From Agaricus subrufescens (taxonomy: Eukaryota > Basidiomycota > Agaricomycetes > Agaricales > Agaricaceae): a stretch of 64,000 nt of DNA. Made by a program: the position numbers and the translations under genes. Positions 43,809 to 55,908 of this stretch are shown one piece after another (the first letter of the stretch is position 1; each line of letters begins with the position of its first letter). The notes under the pieces are model-generated. The model saw nothing but the letters and a program-made list of their open reading frames with translations. It had not been told where the DNA came from and did not search any database. The stretch covers positions 2,480,001 to 2,544,000 of the forward strand of contig CM057057.1 in the NCBI GenBank assembly GCA_029945375.1, given 5' to 3'.

Positions 43809-46554
43809 ATGGCTCCTGCTCAAACATTTAAACATCCCCTCGACCCTCTTACCCCAAACGAGGTCAGCTCCACCTGCGATTATTCTTGAAACACCAATCA
43901 TTCATCTATATTCACAGTTGACCGCGGTCACTTACTCTGTCCGTCAATATGTTGCTACAAAAACACCGATGAAAGCTGTTAAGTTTATTCTATGCAACCT
44001 TCTTCCTCCACCGAAGAAAGCTGTTCTGGCATACCTTGGAATACCTTTGGAGCCCGGTGCTAAACCGGAGGAACCTGTTCCAATTATGAGGAAAGCCGAA
44101 GTTGACGTTAGTCTTCGAAACATACATAATTCACCCTTCTCATACCCCTTTTTCAATAGCTATTCGACGCTGTTGAAGGGTATAGCATTTTCGATGACTT
44201 CAAATCTTGATCTGGTTAATCTAGACATGATAGAACTGGGTACAATCTCATCGTCGCATTTCGAAATGGCCAGTGGGAAGTAGACAAAGTGATAGAGCTT
44301 CCCCTTGGTACTCAGCCTCAGATCTCCATTCAGGAACTGATCAACTGCGAGCAAGTGGTGAAGAACTCGCCACTCGTGCACAAAGCTGCTGCAGAGATCG
44401 GTACATCCTCCCGCGCTCAAACCTTAAAACCTTGGAGATTAACTTGTATACGTAGGAATCTCTCCTGATCAGATATTCTGTGACGGATGGGCTGTGGGAT
44501 ATGATGACCGCTTCCCGAAGCAACGAAGAATACAACAGGCTCTGGTTTACGCCCGATTCTCACAGCACGACAATCTCTATGCTCATCCCCTGGTGTGTAT
44601 CACGGTTAACAAACTTCGCCGAATCGTCTGACCCAGGAAAGGATTTCATTCCCATAGTCGATGTTAACGCCAAAGAAGTCCTCCATATCGGTTGGTCGAA
44701 ATGACTTTATCCCCATTGCCTTCTCTAAATCCTCTAACCAGATTTTCCACCTTCTTACAAAGCTGCTAAAGGTTCCGGTAAACCCGAGCTCACTGTTTCT
44801 TCGACCGCCTTCCCGCCTCTTGAACAAGGCCTGGTCAATAATTCTGGAAGGGATCGTATTCTCCCGCCTAAACGTGCTCATGAATACCTTCCTGACTTGA
44901 TGGAGAAGACGGAACCGGGGTTCGAACTTAGGAAAGACTTGAAACCACTTCATGTTATCCAACCCGAAGGAGTGAGTTTCAAGATTGACGGTAATGTTCT
45001 CGAATGGCAGAACTGGAAAATGCACATCGGTACGTTTTCCGTTATTATCCACAGGTATTCCGGGCATTGAAGTACTGTTATCTAAGCTTTTGCTCATCGA
45101 GAGGGCATTGTGTTATCTACGTGCACTTATAACGATCATGGCGAGGTGAGGCCCGTGTTTTATAGGCTAGCCTTGGCAGAAATGGTGGTACCTTATGGGG
45201 CACCAGAGTATCCGCATCCTAGAAAACACGCCTTCGACTCGTGAGCTCTATGTCACTCTTTATAGGACGAGGAACTAACATACAGAACCACAGGGGAGAG
45301 TACGGTGTCGGTGGGATGGCAAATGAGTTATCATTAGGCTGTGATTGCGTCGGACAAATCCATTACCTCGTGAGCCCATAGTCTACTTATTGACTATGAA
45401 GCAACTCAAAGCGTTACTTTACATCCAGAATGGATCTTACACAGCTCCCGACGGGAGTGCCATTGAAGTCAAAAACGCCATATGCATACACGAAGAGGAC
45501 GCCGGTGTACTTTGGAAACACACTGATTTCCGTCCTGGCGGACGATCTCGCACAGTCCGAAGTCGGCGACTGGTCATCAGTATGGTGTGTACAGTAGCAA
45601 ATTACGGTCGGACCCGTTCCTGTTTCCCAGATCCCAAAAAACCCTCTCACTGAGAAAAATACAGAATACATCTGGAACTACCATTTCTATCAAGACGGGC
45701 ATATCGAAATCGAAGTCGGCCTCAGTGGCATTCTCCAAATCTACGTCGGCAACGACGACGAACCAAATCCACACGGAACAACAGTAGCACCCAACTTGAC
45801 CGCTCACTATCACCAACACATCTTCAGTTATCGCCTCGACCCCATGATAGACGGAATCAAAAACACAGTAATCGAAGCTGACGTCCAAACCCTCGACGCA
45901 CCCACAGGATCAAAAGAGAATTTCGCCGGAAACGGATTTTACACAACAGAAACGCGTTTAACTAATGAGACTGGTAGGCCATACGATCTTTCCAAAGAAC
46001 GGCGTTGGAGGATCGTCAATACCCAAAGACGGCATTACAGCACCGGTAAAGAAGTCGGGTATTCTCTAGGTATAAAGGAAGGCGCGTTACCAACGTTGGC
46101 CAAAGATGATAGTTGGGTCGTGACGAGAGCACCGTTTGTGAAGAACGCTTTATGGGTGTGTAGGGATGTCGAAGGTGACGGTCAGGGCTCGGAAAGAGTT
46201 TACCCTGCAGGAAAATATGTTCCACAAACCAGAGAGACTCCTGCGGATTCGATTGGAAATTGGGTCAAGGATGGTCAATCTACCGATGGTGAAGATATCC
46301 TGGTTTATTTCACTGTTGGAACGACACATATTCCTAGACCAGAGGATTGGCCTGTGTAAGTCTATTTCAACATCTCGTTTTGCGTTTTTCGCTAATAAAG
46401 CTATATTTGTAGCATGCCTGTGGATGCCTTGAGCGTAACTCTAAAGCCCGTAGGATTCTTCAAGACGAATCCAAGTTTGGATGTTCCAGGAACTCAAGAC
46501 TCTTTGAGTGTACCCGCACACCCATCGCAAAATGGAAATGCCTGTCATTCTTAG
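43809..46554 (+). CDS. Copper amine oxidase (primary-amine oxidase), copy 2
   Basis: The start is the ATG at 43809 (MAPAQTFKHPLDPLTPNE). Its intron positions match copy 1, from the first intron after LTPNE to the last before MPVDALSVTLKPVGFF. The stop is TAG at 46552-46554. Conserved catalytic features: the base Asp (AFDSGEYGVGGMANELSL), the TPQ Tyr (ANYEYIWNYHFYQDG, Tyr codon 45603-45605) and copper His (HYHQHIFSYRLDPMIDG and HIPRPEDWPVMP). The N-terminal half includes VKFILCNLLPPPKKAVLAYL and QISIQELINCEQVVKNSPLV. All introns resolve as GT-AG with continuous frame, so the gene looks functional. It would oxidise primary amines with H2O2 release, as copy 1. The two genes are oriented divergently 5 kb apart with the homeobox gene between them. 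Substrate differences are not predictable from what is seen. Confidence 0.93.
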
Positions 46555-46961
46555 AAGTTGAATGAATGTAGTCACGTAGCTTGCCTCAAATGAATACTTG
46601 TTCTCTAGCCCAAAAATCCGGGTCATGCTATCTACTGAGTACACCCCCTTCAAGATCTTGTGCGGAAAGGCAATATACTCGAGATGCGTCTCACACTGGC
46701 GAGAGATATCCTGACAACCCTCATGTTCCTCTGTAAGTGCTAAGATACCATGTAGAACTGCTTGTATACCAAACCCAAAACGAAAGAAAAGAAAAAGAAT
46801 AAAATAACCCTACAACCAAGAGACGACCGGAAAAAAAAACCTTATTCAATAATATACAGACTACCCACCCTGAACCACAGCCGTCTCTTCAAAAAAAAAA
46901 GAGTAACAGAACAATTAAAAAAAAAAGTAAAAGTAAAAAAAAAACTTTTTTTTTCCAATTA
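46555..46961. other. Convergent intergenic region with poly-A/poly-T runs
   Basis: Between the stop of copper amine oxidase 2 and that of the Lam-like gene. Several A-runs (for example around 46890-46950) lie here and no gene is seen. Confidence 0.5.
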
Positions 46962-49900
46962 TCAATCCAACGAATCAATTCCCTTCCCCTCCGTCCTTAT
47001 CACATTCAAACCCTCATTCAAAAGTTTAATCCGCTCCTCCAACTGATTCAAAACACCTTGAATCTCTTCAACCTCCTTCGTCCACGTCCCAGCAGGATCA
47101 GGCTGTGCAAGACCTTGCACCCAAGAAAACCCATCTTTAGAAGATGGCATAGTTGTATGATCCCCCCGCGGTTGTTGTTTCGACAATTCATCCCACAACG
47201 CCGTGACTACACCCTGCACCCATTTCTCTCTCTCCTCCATCTTCCTCATCTCTTTCCTCCTCCCAGCTTCTTCTCTTGACCCCATCAAGAACAGTGACCA
47301 CAGATTGCTGATAACCAAACCGACGATCACGAACCACATAATAGTAGTACTTGATGATTGTTCCCAAGCTTCACAAACGAGTTCAAACGCGTCTTTCGTA
47401 CTCCGTATAGCAACTTGTGACGCTCCTTCAAATGTATCCAAAGCCCATTGTAAACCTCGTTGATTTCTTTCGTGTTCTCGTCGTTTGTTCGCCTCGATTG
47501 ACGATATTGTCTCTTCTGCCTCAGCGAGCGGATCCGTATTTGGATTAGGTGAAGGGCGAAGGTCAGAGGTGTCGACGCCTTCCGGCAAGAATTCAGCTTG
47601 GTGTTGTTGGATGTAAGTTCGCATGGCGGCTTCCAAATCTCTATGCCATGTCTTCTGTCCGTCGATGGCTGACTTTTCGATAATCGCTGAGAGAAGGTGA
47701 GGATATATTAGTAATCAGGTACCACAGTGGAGACTGCAGGACACATACATTTAATGAAACTGCGACCGGTCCATTGAACCTCAGTCGTTACAAGCACTCT
47801 AGCCGATATAGAGCTTGCCCATGTCAAGCACGTTTTGGTCTTGACAGAAAACACGCCACCGCTGGGAACGTCCGGTGTCCGTGTCGTAGTATCAGTTGAA
47901 ATGTAATGTTCAGAGTCTTTGTAAACCATAAGATCGGTAATTTCGCATTTGGTAGATTTCGGTCCCACACTCCCATATAAAGGTTTGATGTAAGACATAT
48001 TGCGTGTAAGAAGAGCGGAGCCAGGTTCAGTAGGTTGCCAATCCGACATTTGAATGTCTGAAGAATGATTAAGCGGCTCAGAATGATATCGGAATGATAG
48101 ATGCTACTCACCCATGAGTTTTTGATCGACCGTCATAAATTCTTTGATGAATGCACTGGCAAAGATCAAATTATGTATGCGATCAGGGGTGCCAGGGAGT
48201 ACGCAGTCCAGCGCTGTTTCACTATAGTGACCGTCCTTTGCGCAGGCGCATGTTGTAATTTTAGGTACTTTCATCAACGCCCCCTCGGCATTATTTGCAT
48301 TCGGGTTTGAGCCAGCGACTGAGGCACCGTCAAAAGATGGACGGCTACTGTTGATGGCGTCGTCAGGTCTTGCAAGTCTCCAAATATTGTATATCACGTC
48401 GTAGGTCGTATCGCGGGAGAGGAAGGAGGCAAAAGCGTATTTGGATTGCCGTGTCGTAATCTGAATGGCGTTTGGGATCACGAAGGCGGTCATGCGCTTC
48501 TCGAGATGGGTGACTTCGTACATTGGGATCGACAGCTGAAGATTCGATGAGCTTAAATGGAAGGCAGAAGGCCGCTGAACGCACGTTTGTAATCCAGCCG
48601 AAAATATTCGCATGGAAGCATATATGATTTTCAGAGATATAGAGCCGGCCTTGAATCAAGATTTCACGCTGGAGGGCGCAACCGTAATCTGAAAGAGGGT
48701 AAGACAACTACAGGTTGGATGGAGATTAATGCAAGTACCTTCAATCAAATAGTCACCCTCGGGGACGTTGGGGAACAGCTCGTGGAAGTCAGCATTGCGC
48801 TTGTTGCTAGCGACAGCAAATCCAGTGACGGGCATATCTTCCATTTCGTCCAATACAGACTCTGCCTCCAAACATTCATCTTCATCTGAACTCTCATCCA
48901 GGCCGGAGTAATAGTCGGGTCTATCGTCTGGGTAGTATTCAGAGGCATTGTCGCTTTGGACTGAAATAGATGCCCGACCTGCGCCGGAGCGTCCTGACGG
49001 AGACCGTTTGGATTTTACATTTGGTGAAAACTCGGACGATTTGCCCCTAGCATGGCCCATTAATGAACTCTGGGGAGAGCGGGGAGGCGAGTTTATGGAA
49101 GGCTTTCGTGGGGTCGAGGAAGAGCCAGTGCCCTGTTGGCCCTGGGCCTGCATGGTGGCGGAGAAAGAGGCTTGGTGGACAGCAGAAAGGGTGGGTTGGG
49201 CCATGGCCATGCCGGACGCTGCGATGGCCCCTGCGAGACCAGTGGGTTTGCGAGCTGAAGACTTCCTCCAGGGACGCTTCTTGTCCTTTGTAGTTCCATT
49301 TGCAGCGTTGGACACGAGGGAGGCTGCGTCTGAATCTCGGGACGGGAATGAAGGGGCTCCATTTGTCGACTCGAAACTGGGAAGCTCGGCCTTGATTGCA
49401 GGAGGGGACTCGACGAGGGTCCTCGAGGCATTGGTGCCGTTTTCGGTCATGGTGAGGGATCTGGCGGAGGGGGAGCGGCGGGGCTGGGGCTGGGGAGGAT
49501 CGAGTGTTTTGGCCATGGCGTATGACGTATTCTGTGGGTTCTCTTCCAAGACAGGACTAAGCGGCAGCGGAGCCGGGTCGGCTGGAGGAGACGGCGGGGG
49601 CGAGGGAGAGGGAGAGGGGGAGGCGCGGGACGAGGGTGGATGGGAGGGAGCAGCGGGAGAGGGGGCAGAGATAATTGTCGTACGATCCAGGTCACCGGCG
49701 TCCCTATTCACATCACCACTCCTGGTACGCCGGTCCGACGGCTCGCCGAGGCCCAGCAGCGACGAGTGGGGCGAGGGCGGGACGACGGTCACCACGGGCT
49801 GCGGGCTGCCGGCGGGGGCGCCAGTGCGGAGCGACGACTTGCTCTTCATGGGCTCCTCGGTGATCGCGATCTGGGGGGGGCTGTCGGACGACGACTTGGC

Positions 49901-50053
49901 CGAGGCGGGGTCGTCCTGCGTCGACGGGGCGGAACACGAGCCCTTCGAGGCGCTACTCCACCCCGAGTCCGACGGCTCTGAACGATCTGAGCGATCCGAG
50001 CTGCCTCGGGCGCGGGCAGCCTTGACGAGCTTGGACAGGAACGTGCGGCCCAT
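46962..50053 (-). CDS. Lam-type GRAM/VASt sterol-transfer protein
   Basis: The start is the ATG at 50053 (MGRTFLSKLVKAARARGSS). Exon 1 is 48739-50053 and several exons follow to the stop at 46962. Order: a long disordered Ser/Pro N-terminus (about 380 residues) and a GRAM domain (NADFHELFPNVPEGDYLIE, YGCALQREILIQGRLYISEN, HICFHANIFGWIT, MTAFVIPNAIQITT). A VASt/StARkin domain follows (LMKVPKITTCACAKDGHYSE, FIKEFMTVDQKLMG, then SALLTRNMSYIKPLYGSVGP and CLTWASSISARVLVTTEVQW). A C-terminal membrane helix comes last (TIMWFVIVGLVISNLWSLFL), then a coiled coil to the end. This is the layout of yeast Lam/Ysp proteins, ER-anchored sterol carriers at membrane contact sites. The start fits the first ATG downstream of the divergent promoter. 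Confidence 0.87.
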
Positions 50054-50223
50054 ATGTGATCAGCCTAGGGGGCGATCTCTCCCTGGCAGCCTCGTGGGAC
50101 GGGATGGTGGCAGGAGGAGGAGCACGGGGGCGACTAGAGGCCAGAGCCCGCCATCATCGCCGCGCCTATCACTGCCCGCGAGCACCTCGACTCGGACGCC
50201 CTGCTCTCGCTTACATAACCCCC
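50054..50223. promoter_or_regulatory. Bidirectional promoter, Lam-like / COG8
   Basis: Only 170 bp separate the two divergent ATGs, so both promoters must share this GC-rich segment. Confidence 0.5.
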
Positions 50224-52287
50224 ATGGACGATGTGTCCCTCCTCGTCGACGTCCTCGCCGAGCACGCCCTCGACGCCCCCGGTGCCCGGCGCTATCTCGC
50301 CCACCTCGCCTCTCTCCCCCTCGCCGAGCTTGCCCAGGAGCCCGTCTCCCTCCAGACGCAGTCCCACCACCTCACCTCCAGTCTCACCTCCTTCACCCAC
50401 ACCTCCTACCCGACCTTTATCTCTCTCCATCAGACCACCACCGCCCTCACCTCATCCATCGAGTCCCTCTCTTCCTCTCTCACCGGCCTTTTGAGCACCA
50501 GTCTCCCCGCACTCGAAGACAACACCCGCGCATGGAAGGGAAGAACGGAGACCGTCTTGCGGGAACGCAGCAAGGCACGCGTCGTGCTCGAACAACATGA
50601 AAAGATCAGAGATCTGCTCGATATACCCGTCCTCATCGACACCTGTGTGCGCAATGGTTACTTTAGTGAAGCCCTGTCTCTCGCCACGCACGTTACTGCC
50701 TTGGCCCAAAAGCCCCACGAAAACTCTGCGCCCCCTGCGATCCTGACGTCAGTCCTGTCCGAAGTCCAGCACTCAATAACCCAAATGCATCTTTCTCTCC
50801 TCGAAACTCTGTACGAGCCGAACAGAAAGCTTCCTGCCTTGTGGAAAGCCGTTAACTTTCTTCGCAAGATGGACGCATTCACGGCAGACTCTCATCCCAA
50901 ACCAATATCATCTGCGCCTGAACCGCATGGTGAAGATTATCTTGCCCTAGCATTTCTCGTCGGGCGAGAATCATGTCTAAAGGCTGTCTTGGACCCTATA
51001 GCTCGTGATATCCAGCGTCTCGCGAATCAAGTGGCGGATAATGATCTCGAGGAAACAGTTGGCTTTCAGTCTAAAGGAAAATCAAATGTCAAATCGAAAG
51101 AACTTGATGAGCGCGAGAAGGAGGACCTCGCACGGCATCTCAAAAAGTACATCGATGCATGGCGGGAGTCCATCTACGACGTTATCACTCAATACGCCAC
51201 TATCTTCCTCGAGCGTTCCGCCACTCACTCTGAGACCGCCCAGGATGAAGATATATTCTGCAGGCTTCACACACTACTCCGAACCTATTCCACTCGCGCA
51301 TTCTCCACCCATCTCTACACCGTGCTCCGATCTTCCCTTCAACTTCTTACACTCTCGCATCTTCCTTCCTTGCTCACTCAACTCAACTACTGCTCATCTG
51401 CCTTCACGCGGCTCGGTCTCGACTTTCGAAGCATTCTCATTGGTAGCGGTGGCCTTTTCTCTTCCGCGATTCTAGCAATCGTGAAACGCGATTTTGAAAC
51501 TGCAGCAAACAAGTGGATCGCAAGAGTAGAGAAAGCCCGTGGTACGTCGGGAAAGAGTAGCCTAAAATCAGCATCAGCGTCATCAAGTAGGACTCTGGCC
51601 AAGCCAGCGGAGCTTCCATCGAAATGGCTTGTCCTTCCTTCATTATCCTCCTCTCCCCCTGTTCCTCCTCACTCTAGTAACGACGGACTACCACATATAC
51701 CTCCCCATATCCTCTCGTCATATCCTCCGCTTGCTGAATTAACTAATGCAATATTAGGTGTATTCAATGGACTACGACTTGTCGTTTTACGGAATCCTAG
51801 TCCAGTCAACGGCGTTGACGATACTCATGGGAAGGATAAACCAATATCTGCCGAAGGGGTATCTGAACTCTTACGAATCCTTGACCAAGTCGTTTTAAAC
51901 CGGACCTCAATCAGGCTGATGGATTATTTCCGATTGGTATTATCGTCGTTGGCTTTGGATCTTGAACGTAGCGGCGGTGATGCGGAGAAAGAGCGGTTGA
52001 AGGAGAAGGAAGAGAGGATTGTGGTCGCTGCTGGACGTGGGTTTTTTGAAGTGTTCGGAGTGTTTGTGAGGAGGGCGCTTGTGGAAGGTGTTTATGGTGT
52101 CGAGTTGGATAGGCTGAAGAAAGCAAAGGAGGGTGAGAACGAGAAGAGTGAGATTTGGATCTCGAAAAGAGAAGAGTTTGAGGTGATTCGTAGGGATCTA
52201 GAAGAAGAGAGCGGAGATGAGCAGGATGAAGATGAAGATGATAATGACGACGACGAAGAGGATGATGATGATGATGAAAAGGAATAG
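50224..52287 (+). CDS. COG8: Conserved oligomeric Golgi complex subunit 8 (Dor1-like)
   Basis: Intronless, 687 residues, starting at the ATG at 50224 (MDDVSLLVDVLAEHALDAPG). The pattern is that of the COG8/Dor1 family: RYLAHLASLPLAELAQEP, SLTSFTHTSYPTFISLHQ, LDIPVLIDTCVRNGYFSEAL, then LPALWKAVNFLRKMDAFTAD, HLKKYIDAWRESIYDVITQY and SLLTQLNYCSSAFTRLGLDF. COG8 belongs to lobe B of the Golgi tethering complex that holds retrograde vesicles and maintains glycosylation enzymes. The C-terminus ends in an unusually acidic run (about 40 residues of Asp/Glu). An ATG further left is out of the conserved region; the 50224 start aligns with the family's N-terminus. The lack of introns is notable among intron-rich neighbours. 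Confidence 0.88.
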   Translation: MDDVSLLVDVLAEHALDAPGARRYLAHLASLPLAELAQEPVSLQTQSHHLTSSLTSFTHTSYPTFISLHQTTTALTSSIESLSSSLTGLLSTSLPALEDNTRAWKGRTETVLRERSKARVVLEQHEKIRDLLDIPVLIDTCVRNGYFSEALSLATHVTALAQKPHENSAPPAILTSVLSEVQHSITQMHLSLLETLYEPNRKLPALWKAVNFLRKMDAFTADSHPKPISSAPEPHGEDYLALAFLVGRESCLKAVLDPIARDIQRLANQVADNDLEETVGFQSKGKSNVKSKELDEREKEDLARHLKKYIDAWRESIYDVITQYATIFLERSATHSETAQDEDIFCRLHTLLRTYSTRAFSTHLYTVLRSSLQLLTLSHLPSLLTQLNYCSSAFTRLGLDFRSILIGSGGLFSSAILAIVKRDFETAANKWIARVEKARGTSGKSSLKSASASSSRTLAKPAELPSKWLVLPSLSSSPPVPPHSSNDGLPHIPPHILSSYPPLAELTNAILGVFNGLRLVVLRNPSPVNGVDDTHGKDKPISAEGVSELLRILDQVVLNRTSIRLMDYFRLVLSSLALDLERSGGDAEKERLKEKEERIVVAAGRGFFEVFGVFVRRALVEGVYGVELDRLKKAKEGENEKSEIWISKREEFEVIRRDLEEESGDEQDEDEDDNDDDEEDDDDDEKE

Positions 52288-54714
52288 TCTATCTTTCATT
52301 CTCACTTTTTTTTCACACAATGTTTTTGTTAACCTTTCATTTCGCATTTTTTGGCATTCATGGGAACTTTTTGGACCCTTTGGTTCTTTGCATTGCATTG
52401 ACAATCGGTATCTGGGCCTGTATTCGGTAATTCGAAGAGAAGGACTTCAGATTTGCCATGATATAGGGGGCACGCCACCGGTGAGCAATCGGTGGGCAGT
52501 GCCGTCACTCAGAGCAGATGGGGAAGTATGATAGCTATTGTTTCGATATTCGGTTGAAGATGACGGGTTAGCTGCATTCCAATGAGATGGAGAGGTTTTT
52601 TCTTATTGTTCTGGATGTGATTGACAAGCTATTCGGGTGAATGATTTGAGATTCTAGCTGAGACTGGAATAACTAGGTTCCATTTGTCGAAAGACATGGT
52701 TTTTCCGACAGAGAGCTACTTGACAAAGATTTGTGTTGGATGAGAGAGATTCTTTTGTTATTATCGACCGGAGCCTTAGTTCAGGGTCGAGGATAATGAT
52801 AATGATCCTTTCAAAACTTCTTGACTTCTGACACTTCGCTAATTGACTTTCGGTTTGGTTTAAGATTAACCAAAAAAGAGTCTCTCGGTTCTCTTTCCCA
52901 GTTTTCATTAACTGTCTTGAATGATTCGATGACTTCTTATCTACAATAATATGAACACTGAAGCAGTAGACATCATTCATCCACTGTTAAATGGCGTAGT
53001 GGTATATACCTCCGGGTCCGCTTTACAGGTAGCGAATTGTGGCGACTCCGAATATTCAACTGAGGTGCACAGGGGCTCGATCAGAAATTGAATTGAATGG
53101 CGGGCTTTTCTAGATCGGGAAATAAAGTAGCCATTCCTGGGTGGGGTAGGGAGAGGGGTTGTTCGGGATATATGGCACTAAAAACTGCGCCTCCGGGTGG
53201 CTGAATGGATCTGAGAAAAGTGTATTTGGTAGGTACCGAGGTTTGGGCATACGGTGCTAGACCTTGAATGGAAACTTTTAATTTTACCGTGGGGGTTTGT
53301 TTTTTTTAATCTTTGTAATTAGTCACTCCAAGAATGTTATCGTGACTGGTGTTGTTGTAGAAGTGTACCGCCAAGCCGCGCCGGCGGGAAGAAGCGGTGT
53401 CTTCGTCACTCAGAAGATATACACTCAAGTTCGAGAATTCTCAAATGAATTCCAAGAAAAGTCAGTGAAAGTTTTTCAAAATGAACTCGCTGAGTCTTCA
53501 AATCGCCGCACGTATGAAGGCCCACAGACCGACCAGAAGCGTGTTATGTTAGTATATCGGAGCGGTTACACACACTTGTCATAATACAGTGACAGCGTTT
53601 CGTTTCCGCTTATTACGCGCGAAAGCGGGGTTAGACTCCCCGATAGAGAGCAGCAGCAGTTGTATTTTTGCTCTCGGTGGGGCAATGCGAACCTAAGCCT
53701 GAGGGCATCATCATTAGGGTAACCATCGGTATTTCGAATCGTCTACTAGGGCAGTGATAGAGAGTAGCTCCAAATCACCGATATACGAGGAAAGTCTGAA
53801 GAAATCTATATTTATCAGTGGCTGAAATAAAAGCACCGCAGCTAGTCAAGTTTGAGTTTAAGCTGTCAATGATATGTTGATTGCAACAATACACTGGTAT
53901 GTATACATACCTGATCGATTATTGGTACCACGTTTGGCAATGGACCGAGAGATCGAGTAAATCGGATATGTTTCAACTCGGGTACGGGAGCAATACTACC
54001 GTGGTAGGATCTTGGCTATAGTATTGCATGACACTCAAAATCATGATATGTCTATAGAGATGCGATGTGATGCGGGCATCATACATCACCCAAAAAAAAA
54101 AAAAAACCAGGTTCATCAATGTTGTCAAACTGCGACATATATCAAAAAAAAAGTTGTGGTCCCGTTCCCCGGTGATTTCCAGGAACTAGCGCTTATACCC
54201 ACATAGAACGGTACCGAGCACCATTGTATGTATGTATGCGTTTCCAAGTTTCAGGTTTTTTTACTTCCATCTTTTCCGGAGTCTAAAAAGGCACAGGTTT
54301 TTACGGAGGACATTTTGAACAGCACTTGTGCGATCAGAGCGCGTGTTCGTGACATGTATTGCAATTAAGCACAGGTAATAGATATCTCTATCTAAGACTA
54401 AATATCGGGGGTGCGTATCTAAGTAAAACAAAAGCAAATTAGAGCGAGAGAACGAAGTCTAAAATAATAATTGTAAAAAAAATTAATGGTGGTCGTGAAA
54501 TTATAAGAGTAGTCATGAATGAACGTAATACGTGAAAATTCGTTGTTGATAATTAAACTGAACTGTCGTAGAGTGGAATGCAGTGGTGATCATGAGCAAG
54601 ATGTAATTAAGAAAAAATGTTTAAAAATAAAAAAAGGGCAAACGTGGCGATATAAGGGATCTCAGACCCTCTCAAAACTAGAATTCTATCGAGTGTGGTT
54701 AGTCGGGAGTCAAA
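52288..54714. other. Intergenic region between convergent COG8 and F-box genes
   Basis: About 2.4 kb with no supportable gene. Short frames (for example 53297-53584) lack family resemblance. A-runs occur near 54090. Confidence 0.45.
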
Positions 54715-55908
54715 TTACGAGAAAGGAAAAGTTAAGAAACGCACAATCAGAGCTTTGTATTCACTCAACCTTTCGACTACCTTCAACTCTACGCCACGGG
54801 TGACACATGCCATCTTCAAAGAACCCCATAACCTCAGCTTCTTCCTAACGTCCGGCTCCCAGAGACACACCACAAGCGACTTTAACGACTTCTTTTGTTT
54901 CACGAGTTCGATCACGGGTGAAAGCATCGAGTTCCTGTCCACGCACATATACATGTCCTCCAGAGGCGTGGTGTTTGTTTCACTGTAGAAATATTTGAAC
55001 ACAGTCGGGGATACAGAAGGTGTACGGAAGGCAATGGTTCGTAAGTTTGTACACTTTTGGAAGTGTTTAAACTCGGCCAGGGTCGCGCATGAGGGTATAG
55101 CTAATGATCGGAGAAAAGGGCCGTGAGTTGTCGTTAGTTGATCCAGTAGCCCAACAGACGCTTCCGACTCGGATAGGCGCTCCAGGTCTAGGGACGTTAA
55201 CGTGTTCCCAGAATTCTCGAGTAACCACCGGAGAAAATCGACAGAAGGGGAATGTTGAAAATTGACCCGGAGATGCGAGAGGTTCAGGCATGGCGGAGGA
55301 ACAGAGATGGGGATTGAAGGGGGGGCACCTGCTATTGACAAGACTTTGAGGGCGGGTAGAGATGGGAGGATAGAGTGGAGAGAGAGTGTGGTTGACGACC
55401 AGTTTCTGAGGTGGAATGAGGTGATCGGAGAACTGGCGAGCGCTTCGGCGAGGGACACGCTTAGCTCGGTCCCTGGATTGGACGGACCGACGGGGCCGCA
55501 CCGAGAGCTGTGTGTTGCTACAACAATTTCTTTGCTCATACTGTGGTCGTTCCCCGAGTCGCCGCCAAACACCGAAAGACTGACACTCTCTAGTCGCGGA
55601 CAGAGCGCAATCACTGTGGCCAGATGGTGTTGGCGTAGGCCACGGGGTTGGTTGTGGTCGAGGACGACACGAAGTGTGCGTACGGCGTTGGCGAGGGTTG
55701 GCTGGCGGAGGGCATCACGGAGAGAATAGAAATGATCTTCAGAACGTAAGACAACATTGGCAAAGAGGAGACGTTGAGCAACGGTGGCCCAGGCATTACA
55801 GACGAGACTGCAAGACCGCAACAAAGGACGGTCGGGTTCGCAGTCTGGCGTGAGGGGGTAGGCCCCGAGGATGGTGTGGACGAGCTCGAGGGGCAAGGCG
55901 CTGGCCAT
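54715..55908 (-). CDS. F-box protein with LRR-like C-terminus
   Basis: Single exon, 397 residues from the ATG at 55908 (MASALPLELVHTILGAYPL). The N-terminal F-box is clear: LPLELVHTILGAY, then LLRSCSLVCNAWATVAQRLL and FANVVLRSEDHF. The rest has leucine-rich-repeat-like units (LRTLRVVLDHN, LCPRLESVSLSV, LPALKVLSIAGAPP, LTSLDLERLSESEASVG, TNLRTIAFRTPS). Such proteins act as substrate adaptors of SCF ubiquitin ligases by binding Skp1 through the F-box; the target is unknown. Mushroom genomes carry many such genes. An in-frame GTG upstream extends the open frame, but the ATG just before the F-box is the better start. Confidence 0.82.
   Translation of the reverse strand: MASALPLELVHTILGAYPLTPDCEPDRPLLRSCSLVCNAWATVAQRLLFANVVLRSEDHFYSLRDALRQPTLANAVRTLRVVLDHNQPRGLRQHHLATVIALCPRLESVSLSVFGGDSGNDHSMSKEIVVATHSSRCGPVGPSNPGTELSVSLAEALASSPITSFHLRNWSSTTLSLHSILPSLPALKVLSIAGAPPSIPISVPPPCLNLSHLRVNFQHSPSVDFLRWLLENSGNTLTSLDLERLSESEASVGLLDQLTTTHGPFLRSLAIPSCATLAEFKHFQKCTNLRTIAFRTPSVSPTVFKYFYSETNTTPLEDMYMCVDRNSMLSPVIELVKQKKSLKSLVVCLWEPDVRKKLRLWGSLKMACVTRGVELKVVERLSEYKALIVRFLTFPFS

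Noticed and set aside
48948..50600. A 550-codon open frame on the plus strand opposite the Lam-like first exon and overlapping COG8
   Set aside because: Its composition mirrors the Ser/Pro-rich antisense exon, it matches no family, and it ends in the wrong frame of COG8. The minus-strand protein has GRAM and VASt domains.
52985..53090. tRNA-like A-box (TGGCGTAGTGG) with a weak B-box-like motif about 80 nt downstream
   Set aside because: No acceptor stem pairing or proper anticodon arm could be built, and the B box deviates from GGTTCGANTCC. Probably chance.
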